Source of the DNA: Bryobacteraceae bacterium
GTDB lineage: Bacteria; Acidobacteriota; Terriglobia; Bryobacterales; Bryobacteraceae
Direction: 5' to 3'
Length of the DNA: 64,000 bases
Assembly (NCBI GenBank): GCA_026002855.1
Contig: BPGD01000001.1
Span: forward strand, 310,001 to 374,000
Part shown: positions 1 to 8,531 of the stretch, in pieces
Layout of the letters: each line of letters begins with the position of its first letter
How positions within the stretch are numbered: the stretch's first letter is position 1
Translations under genes and position numbers: made by a program
The notes under the pieces: model-generated
The model's input: the letters and a program-made list of their open reading frames with translations, nothing else
Databases searched by the model: none
What the model was told of the DNA's origin: nothing

Positions 1-9
1 CCGGAATCG

Positions 10-1434
10 TCACGCTCTCCCTGCCGCTTCAGGCGCGCGGTGAAAGACCTGCGCACGGAACACCCAGAGCCTGGCCTCGCGGTCTCTCCACGCCCCCGCC
101 GGCAGGCCCGCCTTGTGGGCCAGCGCATCCAGGAACCATTCCGCGTTGACGCGGCGCTCCCTGCCCACCTGCGGCAGCAGCAGCCCGCGGCGGCCCCAGC
201 ATTCGATGTAGGCTCCGTGTTCGCCCAGGCGGAAGCGGCGAGGATCGGGCAGGCGCTTGAAGGGCGTCAGGATCGAAATTTCGATCTCCAGATCCGGCGG
301 CGCCGTGGCCCTCGTCGGAAAGCGCGGGTCGTGCAGCGCCGAAAGCGTCAGCTCGGGAACAGCCGCGCGGTAGGTGTCCTCGTCGCCGAGCCGGCCGATG
401 CAGCCAAACAGTTCCCCGCGCTCGTGCAGGCTGACAAACACGCCGCCGCGGCGGTCCAGTTCTTCGAGCGGCGCCTCGCTCTCCACCGGACGCTCGATGC
501 CGCGCTCGCGGAGCTGCGCGAGCGTCGCCTCGGCGCTGTCCAGCAGCGCCTGCCGCGCCGCCTCGCTCAGATAAAAGCTGCTTTCGCGGAAGTAACCCAG
601 CGCGGCATAGCCGACCGAAAGAGAATAGTCCCCGTTCAGATCCCCGCTGGTCATGTAGTCGAGCGTCGCCTGAAAGATCTCTTCCTCGCCCGGCAACATC
701 GACAGGATCTCCAGCAGCAGGCTCACTGGCGCCACCCCGCATGTGGTCGATCCGTTGCGGCGCAGCTCAGCCAGGAAGAACGCCGGGTCGAGGCTCGAGG
801 CCGCTTCGATCACTTCGCGGTCCAGCGCATGGAGATTCGCCCCCGTTCCGCTGTCGAGCGGGAACGGCGTAAATCCGAAGCGCCGCCCGTAATGGGTGAG
901 GTCGGTGCTCGCCACCAACACGTCGCCCGGCCGCAGCGCGGCCGCGATCCGCTGCGCCGCCTCGCGACGGATGCGCTCATGCGCGGATCCGACATATAAC
1001 GGCGCCACCGCCACGCCCGGCAGCAGCCGCTGGACGAACGGAAGCTGGATCTCCAGGGAATGGTCGCAGGCCTGCGCCGGCGACATGGCCGGAAAGTCAA
1101 AGCCGGACAGATCCACCGGGACGCGGCCCAGCGGCGTCGAGTAGGCCCCGATGCGCGGCATGATCACCTCGGCCGGCCCGCCCGAGTGAAGGAAGCCAAG
1201 CATCACGACCCGCGCCGGCCGCGCCGCCGCCACGTGCCTCCACGACGCGGCCGCCACCGAGCCCGAATAAACCAGCCCCGCGTGCGGCACAACCGCCGCC
1301 AGCACGCCGGGCCACAGGGCGGCGCCGGTTCGCTCCTCCGAAGTCTCCAGCAGTTCTTCCAGCAGCTCTTCCAGCTCGGCCGGCTCCGCCGGATACCACG
1401 CGCCGGCATACGGAGTGGCGAATGTCGTGGTCAT
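10..1434 (-). CDS. AmmeMemoRadiSam system fusion protein (Memo domain + AMMECR1 domain)
   Basis: The 474-residue protein joins two domains usually called AmmeMemoRadiSam proteins B and A. Residues about 5-275 are Memo-like: a VVPHAG motif with His51, then DHSLEIQLPF, STDLTHYG and TTCGVAP, which carry the expected metal-site His and Cys positions. Residues about 290-470 are AMMECR1-like, with GVFVSLHERG followed by GCIGRL, matching the family's conserved GCIG segment. The partner radical SAM gene lies 9 bases upstream on the same strand, so the pair is very likely one operon. The family is conserved in bacteria and archaea but its substrate is not established; a protein or cofactor modification role is inference. 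No signal peptide, so cytoplasmic. Family assignment is secure, function is not. Confidence 0.9.
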   Translation of the reverse strand: MTTTFATPYAGAWYPAEPAELEELLEELLETSEERTGAALWPGVLAAVVPHAGLVYSGSVAAASWRHVAAARPARVVMLGFLHSGGPAEVIMPRIGAYSTPLGRVPVDLSGFDFPAMSPAQACDHSLEIQLPFVQRLLPGVAVAPLYVGSAHERIRREAAQRIAAALRPGDVLVASTDLTHYGRRFGFTPFPLDSGTGANLHALDREVIEAASSLDPAFFLAELRRNGSTTCGVAPVSLLLEILSMLPGEEEIFQATLDYMTSGDLNGDYSLSVGYAALGYFRESSFYLSEAARQALLDSAEATLAQLRERGIERPVESEAPLEELDRRGGVFVSLHERGELFGCIGRLGDEDTYRAAVPELTLSALHDPRFPTRATAPPDLEIEISILTPFKRLPDPRRFRLGEHGAYIECWGRRGLLLPQVGRERRVNAEWFLDALAHKAGLPAGAWRDREARLWVFRAQVFHRAPEAAGRA

Positions 1435-1443
1435 GGCTCCTCC

Positions 1444-2514
1444 TCAGACAGCGGTCCGCGCCGGGACCCGCCAGAAGCCTGCAATTTCGGCCAGGCACGA
1501 CGGGCAGCGCCCGTCCGCGCCAATCCGGTTCTTCAGCACGCGGAAGCCGTAGCGCTCGATCAGCGTTGCGCCACACTGCCAGCAGCGCGTGTTTTCCAGC
1601 TCTCCCAGCCCGGGCAGGTTGCCCGCGTAAACGTAGCGCAGCCCAGCCTCCTTTCCGGCACGCACCGCCCGCAGCAGGTCGGAGGCCGACGTCGGCCGCA
1701 CGTCCTCCATCTTGTAGTCCGGATGGAAAGCCGTCACATGCCAGGGAATGTCTACCGAAATGGACGCCAGGAAACGTGCAATCTGGCCGAGCTCTTCGTC
1801 TGAGTCGTTGAATCCAGGCACCACCAGCGTCACCACCTCCAGCCAGAACCCCATCTCGTGGATGCGCCGGATCGAGTCCAGCACCGGCCCCAGCCGCCCG
1901 CCCAGCCTGCGATAGTTTTCGTCGCGGAAGGATTTCAGGTCCACCTTGAACAGGTCAAGCCACGGCCGCAGGAACTCGAGCACCTCCGGCGTGGCGTTGC
2001 CATTGGAGACGAACCCGGTGACGAGCCTGTGGCGGCGCGCCACACGGAACACCTCCACCGCCCACTCGGCGGTAATCAGCGGCTCGTTATAGGTGCTGAC
2101 AATGCACTCCGAGCCTGTGGCGAGCGCCTGCTCGACAATCTCCTCGGGCCGGATCGGATGGAAGTAGAGGTCCGCTCGCGGATCGCGCAGCGCCTGCGAG
2201 CTGAGCCAGTTCTGGCAGTAGGCGCAGTGCAGGTCGCAGCCAAGCATGCCGAAGCTCAGCGCCCGCGCCCCGGGCAGGGCGTGGAAAAACGGTTTCTTTT
2301 CGATCGGGTCGACATGCAGCGCATTGACGTAGCCGTAGGGCGCCATCAGCCGCCCGCCGTCGTTGAAGCGCACCTTGCACACGCCCGGCAGGCCGGGGAA
2401 GATCGGGCAGCGGTGGCCGCACGCCAGACAGCGGATGCGCCCGTCGCCGAGCGGCTCCACGAGCGGCGACTCGCGCACATGCCGCGCCAGCTCCTGCTCC
2501 AGCGTCGTCGCCAT
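1444..2514 (-). CDS. amrS: AmmeMemoRadiSam system radical SAM enzyme
   Basis: A 356-residue radical SAM protein. The cluster-binding CxxxCxxC is visible as GCDLHCAYC (Cys93, Cys97, Cys100), followed by QNW as in the PflA-like branch of this family. An N-terminal Cys-rich segment (CLACGHRC, then GVCKVRF) and a C-terminal pair of CxxC motifs (CWQCG and CPSC) could hold Zn or a second cluster. The next gene downstream is the Memo-AMMECR1 fusion, 9 bases away, which is the diagnostic AmmeMemoRadiSam pairing. The start is the ATG that gives MATTLEQEL. Chemistry is expected to use SAM and a 4Fe-4S cluster to make a 5'-deoxyadenosyl radical; the target is unknown. Confidence 0.93.
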   Translation of the reverse strand: MATTLEQELARHVRESPLVEPLGDGRIRCLACGHRCPIFPGLPGVCKVRFNDGGRLMAPYGYVNALHVDPIEKKPFFHALPGARALSFGMLGCDLHCAYCQNWLSSQALRDPRADLYFHPIRPEEIVEQALATGSECIVSTYNEPLITAEWAVEVFRVARRHRLVTGFVSNGNATPEVLEFLRPWLDLFKVDLKSFRDENYRRLGGRLGPVLDSIRRIHEMGFWLEVVTLVVPGFNDSDEELGQIARFLASISVDIPWHVTAFHPDYKMEDVRPTSASDLLRAVRAGKEAGLRYVYAGNLPGLGELENTRCWQCGATLIERYGFRVLKNRIGADGRCPSCLAEIAGFWRVPARTAV

Positions 2515-2641
2515 ATGCCGATTTCATTGTAGGGCGCACTGCCGTCCGTAGGAAGCCTGAATTTTCGCCCGCACCGCCGCCCAGGGCACACTCCCGCCCC
2601 CAAGGTCCCATCGTGGAAAGCAAGCCCCGTCGTGGAGCTTC

Positions 2642-3652
2642 CTATTGCGGCGGGAAGTAGCGGACCTGGACGACTACCGTCACCGTCTCATCCAGCACGC
2701 CCGGCGGAAGAGGATGGTAGGCAGGGATCTTTTCGGCCAGCGCCAGCGCCAGACGGTCCAGCGCCGCATTGCCGGAACCCGCCTGCACCCGCGGCCGCAG
2801 CATCCGCCCCGCAGCGTCCGCCTCCACGGCCAAGGTCGTCAGCCCAGGCGGGCCCAGGTCGCGCCGGTCCGGCAGCAGCTCAAAGCTCGCGCGGCGCAGG
2901 CGCGCAAGCAGCACCCGGAGCCACTCCTCCATGGCGTTTTCGACCCGCGCGTCCACCACCGCCTCCACGCTGATGCCGACCCGCGCGGGCGTCGCCGGAA
3001 GCCGTAACCCTTCCCGGACTCCGCCTCCCGGCGCCCCGGCATCGCCCACGCGCACCCTCACCGTGCGCGCCGCGCCCGGACGGCGCCCCCGCGTGTTGCT
3101 CGGCGGCACCAGGTCAAATGGCGTCGCCGGGCCGGCCGAGACCCGTTCCGGCAGCGTGCCGCCCGGCAGCGCCCCGCCGCCGCCCGCAAACGGGACCGAA
3201 ATGGCCGAAGCACTGGGCTCGCTGAACGCGATTTTTTTCTCGGTCCCTTTCTGTGCGGCCGCACCGGCAGGCGCTGCCTCCCGCGCGGCGGCGAGCCGGC
3301 GCAGGTCAGGAGCATAGAGCTTTTCCTGCGGCAGAAGGGCCGAAAGCGGGATGCTTTTCTCCCTGCCCCGCAGCGGGTCGCGCTGCCCAAGCTCAAACAG
3401 CGGCGAGGCCAGCAGCACCGCCTGCCCGAACTGGGCGCCGTAGCCGAAGCGCGAAGTGTAGTCGAGCACGATCACGCCCGTATGCGCGATCCAGACGGCC
3501 AGCAGCCCGTGCACCGCCGCCGAAAAAAGATGCGAGCCCCACCACAGGCCCGCTTGCCGCTCCTGCAACTGCTCGCACGAAGCCAGAAACGGCGCGTCCC
3601 GCGCGGCCGCGGGGCCCGCCCGGCGCGGCTCCGGCCTGACACTCGTGCGCAT
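2642..3652 (-). CDS. TonB C-terminal-like envelope protein
   Basis: A 336-residue protein with one hydrophobic segment near residues 40-65 (SHLFSAAVHGLLAVWIA), a long Pro/Ala/Gly-rich linker and a compact C-terminal domain. That domain ends with DETVTVVVQVRYFPPQ and contains GLTTLAVEADAAGRML, the pattern of TonB-type C-terminal domains. It starts 4 bases after the stop of the upstream TPR lipoprotein gene, so the two are probably co-transcribed. An inner-membrane-anchored periplasmic protein is the likely topology. It lacks the plain Pro-Lys repeats of canonical TonB, and no ExbB/ExbD gene is adjacent, so energising a receptor is only one possibility. Confidence 0.6.
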   Translation of the reverse strand: MRTSVRPEPRRAGPAAARDAPFLASCEQLQERQAGLWWGSHLFSAAVHGLLAVWIAHTGVIVLDYTSRFGYGAQFGQAVLLASPLFELGQRDPLRGREKSIPLSALLPQEKLYAPDLRRLAAAREAAPAGAAAQKGTEKKIAFSEPSASAISVPFAGGGGALPGGTLPERVSAGPATPFDLVPPSNTRGRRPGAARTVRVRVGDAGAPGGGVREGLRLPATPARVGISVEAVVDARVENAMEEWLRVLLARLRRASFELLPDRRDLGPPGLTTLAVEADAAGRMLRPRVQAGSGNAALDRLALALAEKIPAYHPLPPGVLDETVTVVVQVRYFPPQ

Positions 3653-3656
3653 CCCT

Positions 3657-6017
3657 TCAGCCCGCCTGCGCCAGCAGCTCGCGGATCTTCTTCTCCATGT
3701 CCGCCGGCGGCTTGTTATTCAACGCCGCCTGAAGCTCCGCCTTCGCCCTCGCCTTGTCGCCTTTTCGGAGAAGCGCCGCCCCCAGATGGTAGCGGAACGC
3801 CGGCTCGTCCGGATATTTCCTCACCAGCCCCTGAAAAATCTGCATCGCCGCCTCAATATCATTTTTCCTGTAAAAAACCCAGCCCACCGTGTCGGCGATG
3901 TAGGGCTGCTGCGGCACGCGTTGCAGGGCGAGCTGCGCCAGCTTGAGCGCCTCGTCCAGGTCGCCGCCGTGCTCGCTGAGCAGATAGGCGAGGTTGTTCA
4001 TCGCGATCGGCGTGTTCGGCTGGATCTGGAGCGCCTTGCGGTAGGCGGCAATCGCCTCCTTCACCTGGCCCGCCGATTCATGGGCGTAAGCCAGCCGCAG
4101 GGTCGCCTCCAGATGGTTCGGCGTCACCTGAAGCGCGCGCTGGAAGGCCAGAATGGCGCGCGGCAGGTCGCCGTTCAGCTGGTGCGCCTGCCCGAGCAGC
4201 AGATACAGGTAGTCCCAGTTCGGGTCGCGCTCGGCCAGCCGGACGAGTTCCCGTACCGCCAGCGGATACTCGGCCACGCGCAACGCCGTGCGCGCCACCA
4301 GCAGGCGGATGCGCGCGTCGTCCGGGTTCCGTTCGAGCTCGCCCTGCGCCAGCCTGAGCGCTTCCTTTTGCCGGTTCTGCGCCAGCTCCACCTCCACCCG
4401 CCCGTTCAGCGCGCGCGCGTCCTTCGTCTTTTCGTAGAGCTCTTTCAGCCGCGCCTCGGCGGCGGAGTAACGCCGCTCGGCCAGGTCGAGGTAAGCCATC
4501 TGGAGGTGCGCCTCGCGGTAATTCGGAAATTCCTTCAACAATTCGAGCAGGATTTTCCGCGATTCTTCGTAATTTCCGAGCCCCGTATAGGCCGCGGCAC
4601 GGTAATAACGGCCCTCGGGGTGGCGCGGATTGATGGTCAGTATGTCGGCGGCCGTCTGCTGCAACTCGCGCCACTGCTCGCGGTCCAGGGCCATCTGCGC
4701 CAGCGCCAGCCGCGGCTCCAGGAAATTGCGCTGCATCCGCGCCGCTTCCAGAAACGCCGTCCGCGCCTCTTCCATCTTCCGGTTGGCCAGCAGCGCCAGC
4801 CCGAGGTTGTAGCGGATCACCGGGTTGCCCGGCACGTCCTTTACGAGCCGCCGGAATTCCTCGAGCGACCTCGCTGCGTCTTTGTCGAGCAGCAGCAGCG
4901 CACGGCGGGCGCGGCTTTCCGGGTCCTTGGGCGCGTCTTCCAGCACGTCGGCATAGGCCTTTTCGGCCTCGTCCCGTTTCCCTTCAAGCAGCAGCAGGCT
5001 GGCCAGGCGCTTGCGGTATTCGGTGCGCAGGGTGCTGTCGTTTGCTGCCTCCTTCAGCCCAGCCTCATACAGAGAGCGCGCCTCGGCCAGACGGCCAATG
5101 CTGCGGTAAAAATCGCCCGCCGCCATCCGGCCGTTTTCGTACCCGCCGTCGGGCCGCGACAGCGGCTCGACCGCCGCTTCCATCTCCTTGGACTTCTGCA
5201 TGCGGAAGAAGTGGTGGGCCAGCATCAGCCGCGCCACCGGATCTTTTGGATTCTTCTCGATCCGCGCCCGGCAGACGTTCTCCGCCTCCTGCGGCCGTCC
5301 CTTGCGCATGTGCAGGTTGTAGAGCGCGTCCCAGCCCGGCCCGAGCCGCGAATCCGCCTCAAGGGCTTCCTTCACGTTCTGCTCGCCTTCGGTCTCCTGC
5401 CCGAGGGCGATCTGGGTGATGCCCAGGCTGGCCAGGGCCAGCGCCGAGTCCGGCTTGCGCTGCCGCGCCTTTTCAAACCACCCGAGCGCGTCCTTGGGCC
5501 TTTTCTCAAGCAGCGCCACCTGCCCGGCCAGCATCAGGCCTTCAAAGGAGTCCGGCTTCTGCTTCAGCAGGCTGTCGGCGATGTCATGGGCTTGTTTCAG
5601 CGGGAAATCTTCAATGGCCCCGTGCTGAAGATAGCCGATAATGTAGAGCCCCGCCAGGCGGATCTTGACGTCCTCGTTCTGCGGCATCAGCGCCATCGCC
5701 TGCCGCAGCGCCTGAAGCGCGCGCGTCAGATCCTTGCCGGTTTCCAGATCGCACAGCGCCAGCCGGTAGTACGGCTCGCCCCACTGCGGATTTTTCTGGA
5801 TCGCCTTGCGGAAGGCCAGGGCCGCCTCGTCATATTTTTTCTTTTCATACAGCTCCAGGCCCTGCCGGTAATACCGCTCCGCCACCATGTGCCGGGCGGT
5901 CGAGCAGCCCGCGAGCAGAAAAAGGAGAACGAACAGGCCCGCCATCGCGGCGGCCTGGCTTTTTCCGAAATGGCGCCGAGATTGGGCGGGATGCAGGGAC
6001 GAATTCTCAGCAGTCAT
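3657..6017 (-). CDS. Large TPR-repeat lipoprotein
   Basis: A 786-residue protein made almost wholly of tetratricopeptide repeats. The N-terminus holds a lipoprotein signal with lipobox LLAGCS (Cys about residue 38), preceded by an unusually long charged segment; an internal ATG 24 codons on (MAGLFVLL) would give a normal short signal and may be the true start. Repeats run from about residue 50 to the end, with classic spacing such as YYRQGLELYEKKKYDEAAL. Architecture resembles the PEP-CTERM-system TPR lipoproteins (PrsT-like), which would fit the exosortase encoded nearby, but TPR proteins are too generic for a firm assignment. The TonB-C-like gene follows after 4 bases. Confidence 0.75.
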   Translation of the reverse strand: MTAENSSLHPAQSRRHFGKSQAAAMAGLFVLLFLLAGCSTARHMVAERYYRQGLELYEKKKYDEAALAFRKAIQKNPQWGEPYYRLALCDLETGKDLTRALQALRQAMALMPQNEDVKIRLAGLYIIGYLQHGAIEDFPLKQAHDIADSLLKQKPDSFEGLMLAGQVALLEKRPKDALGWFEKARQRKPDSALALASLGITQIALGQETEGEQNVKEALEADSRLGPGWDALYNLHMRKGRPQEAENVCRARIEKNPKDPVARLMLAHHFFRMQKSKEMEAAVEPLSRPDGGYENGRMAAGDFYRSIGRLAEARSLYEAGLKEAANDSTLRTEYRKRLASLLLLEGKRDEAEKAYADVLEDAPKDPESRARRALLLLDKDAARSLEEFRRLVKDVPGNPVIRYNLGLALLANRKMEEARTAFLEAARMQRNFLEPRLALAQMALDREQWRELQQTAADILTINPRHPEGRYYRAAAYTGLGNYEESRKILLELLKEFPNYREAHLQMAYLDLAERRYSAAEARLKELYEKTKDARALNGRVEVELAQNRQKEALRLAQGELERNPDDARIRLLVARTALRVAEYPLAVRELVRLAERDPNWDYLYLLLGQAHQLNGDLPRAILAFQRALQVTPNHLEATLRLAYAHESAGQVKEAIAAYRKALQIQPNTPIAMNNLAYLLSEHGGDLDEALKLAQLALQRVPQQPYIADTVGWVFYRKNDIEAAMQIFQGLVRKYPDEPAFRYHLGAALLRKGDKARAKAELQAALNNKPPADMEKKIRELLAQAG

Positions 6018-6508
6018 GGCACTTGTCCAAAGCGAGTCACGGTAATACCAGGGATATCCTTCTATTCCATCACGCTATGCGCGGCCGGCGCGGGACGGAC
6101 CATTCGTCGTTTTTCCTTCAAACCCACACGAAGCGCTGTCATTTCAAGCCGGGGCGGGACGAAACTCGTGAGGGCTTTCACAAGGCACGGTGCCGTCGGC
6201 GCTTCGGACGTCTGAGCCGCGGGTGCGCCACCCGCAGATCCGCGGAATCGACCGGCTGCAAGCGCGCCTTTTCATCGCATTGGGCAATTGTCCGAAACCG
6301 CTCATTCCGGTCGCCCCGCAGGCGCTCTCCATTTGCGGCTCGGCGGCTTTCCAGTCGCGGCACGGAAGGCGGCTCGATTTTCTGCCGCTCGCAGACCGAT
6401 GACTCTCACTTAGCTCCCGGTCCGATGTGAGGGAACCCGCCTGGAAACACGATGCCGGGATGAGCCTTGGGCTCACCCCGGCCGGTCAAACCCGAAAATG
6501 CGGCACTT
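6018..6508. other. Intergenic stretch without a supported gene
   Basis: This 491-base gap lies between the TPR lipoprotein start and the end of the first PEP-CTERM gene. Open frames here are short, Arg/Ser-rich and without ribosome-binding sites, so I call none. It contains one strong inverted repeat at 6454-6482, annotated separately. The remainder is upstream leader for the TPR gene; I see no convincing promoter. Confidence 0.6.
6454..6482 (-). terminator. Inverted repeat, probable terminator of the PEP-CTERM gene
   Basis: The arms GCCGGG-a-TGAGCC and GGCTCA-c-CCCGGC form a 12-pair stem with one internal mismatch around a TTG loop, 27 bases past the stop codon of the PEP-CTERM gene. On the minus strand the stem is followed by only a weak T-rich tail (ATCGTGTTTCC), so intrinsic termination is likely but not certain; it could also be an mRNA-stabilising 3' hairpin. 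Confidence 0.55.
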
Positions 6509-7264
6509 TCACGCTTGGGTGCGCGTTGACTTCTTCCTGCGGCGGATCAGGTACAGCGCCAGCCCCACCGTGCCCATCAGCGCATACGTGGAGGGTTCGG
6601 GAATACCCAGCGCTGCAGCCTCGTTAAAACGCACGAACAGACCCGTTGGATTCCCAGTTGAGCCGGAAGCGTTGTAAGTGTCGAAGCGGATCGTGTATGT
6701 GCCGGGAGCCAAGCCCATTGCGGTCAAGGAGTAAGGGCCACCCGCAAAGGTCGATACATGCCCTTGATTACCTGTATAATTCGTCGCGACGCTCGCAAGC
6801 ACGGTCGAACCACTGAGAAGTCGAATCGCCTCTGGCCTGTTGTCCGCCCAGACGGAAAAGTTCAGTGTGATATTCCACTCTGGGTAGAGGGACGGGAGCG
6901 TAAACGTCGTCGACCAGCTAAACCAGGCTCCCTGGCCAATATTGGGGGCGTCTGCGCTGGTCGAGACCCAAGCGGCGACGTTGGATTCGTTTGCACGCCA
7001 ATATGGAAATGGGAACGCAGGGGCATCGTTGATGATGTAAGCAGGCCCGCTCGAGCTGATGGTTGTTCTATTCGCATCTGCCCAACGAACCCAAGTGTAG
7101 TGACCGTCTTGTGCATCATTCGTGCCGTATGTTCCCCCCGAAGTCCACCCCGTGTTCCATAGTCTGCCGCTGTAGCCAGGGTCGAGAAGATTGATCGTAT
7201 ACCCCCACCCCGCCACCGTGCCCAGCACCAGCAGCGCCGCCAAGCCAAAAGCCCTTTTCATCAT
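6509..7264 (-). CDS. PEP-CTERM sorting domain-containing secreted protein
   Basis: With the start at 7264 the product is 251 residues: signal peptide (MMKRAFGLAALLVLGTVAGWG), a beta-rich extracellular domain of about 190 residues, and a C-terminal sorting tail. The tail reads IPEPSTYALMG, then a hydrophobic stretch and RRRKKS, the PEP motif-transmembrane-basic pattern recognised by exosortase. The start is chosen because GGAGG lies 8 bases upstream; longer in-frame extensions have no signal peptide. The body resembles carbohydrate-binding or jelly-roll folds (weak inference). Processing by the exosortase encoded at 16469-17305 is expected. A good sigma-70-type promoter precedes it. Confidence 0.9.
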   Translation of the reverse strand: MMKRAFGLAALLVLGTVAGWGYTINLLDPGYSGRLWNTGWTSGGTYGTNDAQDGHYTWVRWADANRTTISSSGPAYIINDAPAFPFPYWRANESNVAAWVSTSADAPNIGQGAWFSWSTTFTLPSLYPEWNITLNFSVWADNRPEAIRLLSGSTVLASVATNYTGNQGHVSTFAGGPYSLTAMGLAPGTYTIRFDTYNASGSTGNPTGLFVRFNEAAALGIPEPSTYALMGTVGLALYLIRRRKKSTRTQA

Positions 7265-7334
7265 CGTCACACCCTCCGTCATCGTCCTCCGTCGGCTGGA
7301 TATGATTCTACCCTGCACCGGATATCTGGCTTTC

Positions 7335-7363
7335 AGTATACGGTAAACCGGAGCGTCTGGCAA
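7335..7363 (-). promoter_or_regulatory. Sigma-70-type promoter of the PEP-CTERM gene
   Basis: On the minus strand TTGCCA and TATACT are separated by 17 bases; each matches the consensus at 5 of 6 positions. The -10 box lies about 70 bases upstream of the chosen start codon at 7264, leaving a normal leader with a GGAGG ribosome-binding site. Confidence 0.65.
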
Positions 7364-7547
7364 GATCTTTTTTCCGAAAAAACGCTTCATTTTCACCGTG
7401 TTAGACAAATGTACAGAGGCGGGCCGGAAGTACCATGTGCCACCGTTTCTTCGCCGCGAAAACTGGTGACTTGGCATGCCGTTTGCTACGTCGCATCAGC
7501 GCCCGCTCTCCCCTGCCGCCAGCCGCCTCATGGAACCGCATTGCGAA

Positions 7548-8531
7548 TTATCCCCCCGCAGCCGAGCGTCCTTCCAGGGGCCCCCGCACGCCAGATTGCG
7601 AAAAAATCCCCTCGCGACGGATCCGCTCGGTGACCGGCAACGGGTTCCAACCGAAAGCCGCCCGCGCCCGGGCGTCGTTGAACGTGAGCGTCCGCGTCAT
7701 CTTCCGGAAGCGGTCCAGATCGTACGGCGGGCGCAAACCCAGCTTCGCCAGCGCACTTCCCGCGGCCGCCAGCATCCAGGCCGCTGACGCCGGCAGCCGC
7801 GCGGGCGCCGCTCGCCCCAGCGCCTCGGCCATCGCCTCCTCAATCTCCCGGAATGTCGGGTGGCGCCCGTCGGTGAGATGAAAGATGCCGCCTGCCCGCG
7901 CCGCCGCCAGCAGCACCCGCCCCACGTCCACGCCCCAGACGAGGCTCCGCCGCGCCTGGCCACGCCCGACGCCCACATAGCGGCCGGCACGCAGCGCCGC
8001 CGCCATCGCGCCCAGATTGCCTGGCGGATCCTTCCCGTAGACCAACGGCAGCCGCAGGATCGTCCACCCCACGCCACTCTCCTGCGCCCAGGCGCGGAAA
8101 ATCCCCTCGGCCACTCTCTTGCTCTCCCCGTAAGGATCCGCCGCCGCCAGCGGCGTGTCTTCGTCGAGCCGTTCACCCTCCTCGCGGCCGTAGACGGCCA
8201 CCGTACTCACCAGCACCGCCCGCGCCGGCCGTTGCGGGCCGCCCAGCGAAGCCAGCAGGTTGCGCGTCCCGTCCGCATTGACTTCAAAAAACCGCCGCCG
8301 ATCTGCGGACGTCCGGGGCGTAAAATGTGCCAGTCCGGCGGCATGAACCACCAGGTCGAATCGCGGCCCCGCCCAATGCAGCGTCTCTGGCCGCGTGATG
8401 TCAGCCCGCTGCCAGGCGAACCCGGTCGGCTCGCGCAGATCGGCAACCAGAACTTCCGCCCCCGATTCGCGCAGCCCCGCCGCCAGCATCCGCCCGAGGA
8501 AGCCCGCGCCGCCCGTCAGAAGGCATCTCAT
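7548..8531 (-). CDS. NAD-dependent epimerase/dehydratase family protein (extended SDR)
   Basis: A 327-residue extended short-chain dehydrogenase/reductase. The nucleotide-binding GGAGFLG is at residues 7-13, VHAAG follows near residue 65, and the catalytic YxxxK is seen as YGESK near residue 133. LPLVYG and the C-terminal substrate region match nucleotide-sugar epimerases/dehydratases. Its start codon overlaps the stop of the upstream glycosyltransferase gene by 4 bases, placing it last in a three-gene set with an AMP-ligase-like gene. The exact sugar nucleotide cannot be read from sequence. Confidence 0.85.
   Translation of the reverse strand: MRCLLTGGAGFLGRMLAAGLRESGAEVLVADLREPTGFAWQRADITRPETLHWAGPRFDLVVHAAGLAHFTPRTSADRRRFFEVNADGTRNLLASLGGPQRPARAVLVSTVAVYGREEGERLDEDTPLAAADPYGESKRVAEGIFRAWAQESGVGWTILRLPLVYGKDPPGNLGAMAAALRAGRYVGVGRGQARRSLVWGVDVGRVLLAAARAGGIFHLTDGRHPTFREIEEAMAEALGRAAPARLPASAAWMLAAAGSALAKLGLRPPYDLDRFRKMTRTLTFNDARARAAFGWNPLPVTERIRREGIFSQSGVRGPLEGRSAAGG

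Noticed and set aside
6144-6476. Possible 110-residue gene on the minus strand in the intergenic stretch
   Set aside because: Ser/Arg-rich low-complexity translation without ribosome-binding site or recognised motif, and it overlaps a terminator-like hairpin.
7426-7442. Sigma-54-like TGGCAC upstream of the first PEP-CTERM gene
   Set aside because: TGGCAC is present but the required GC ten bases after the GG is missing (TT instead), so it is not a valid -24/-12 promoter. A good sigma-70-type promoter lies closer to the gene.
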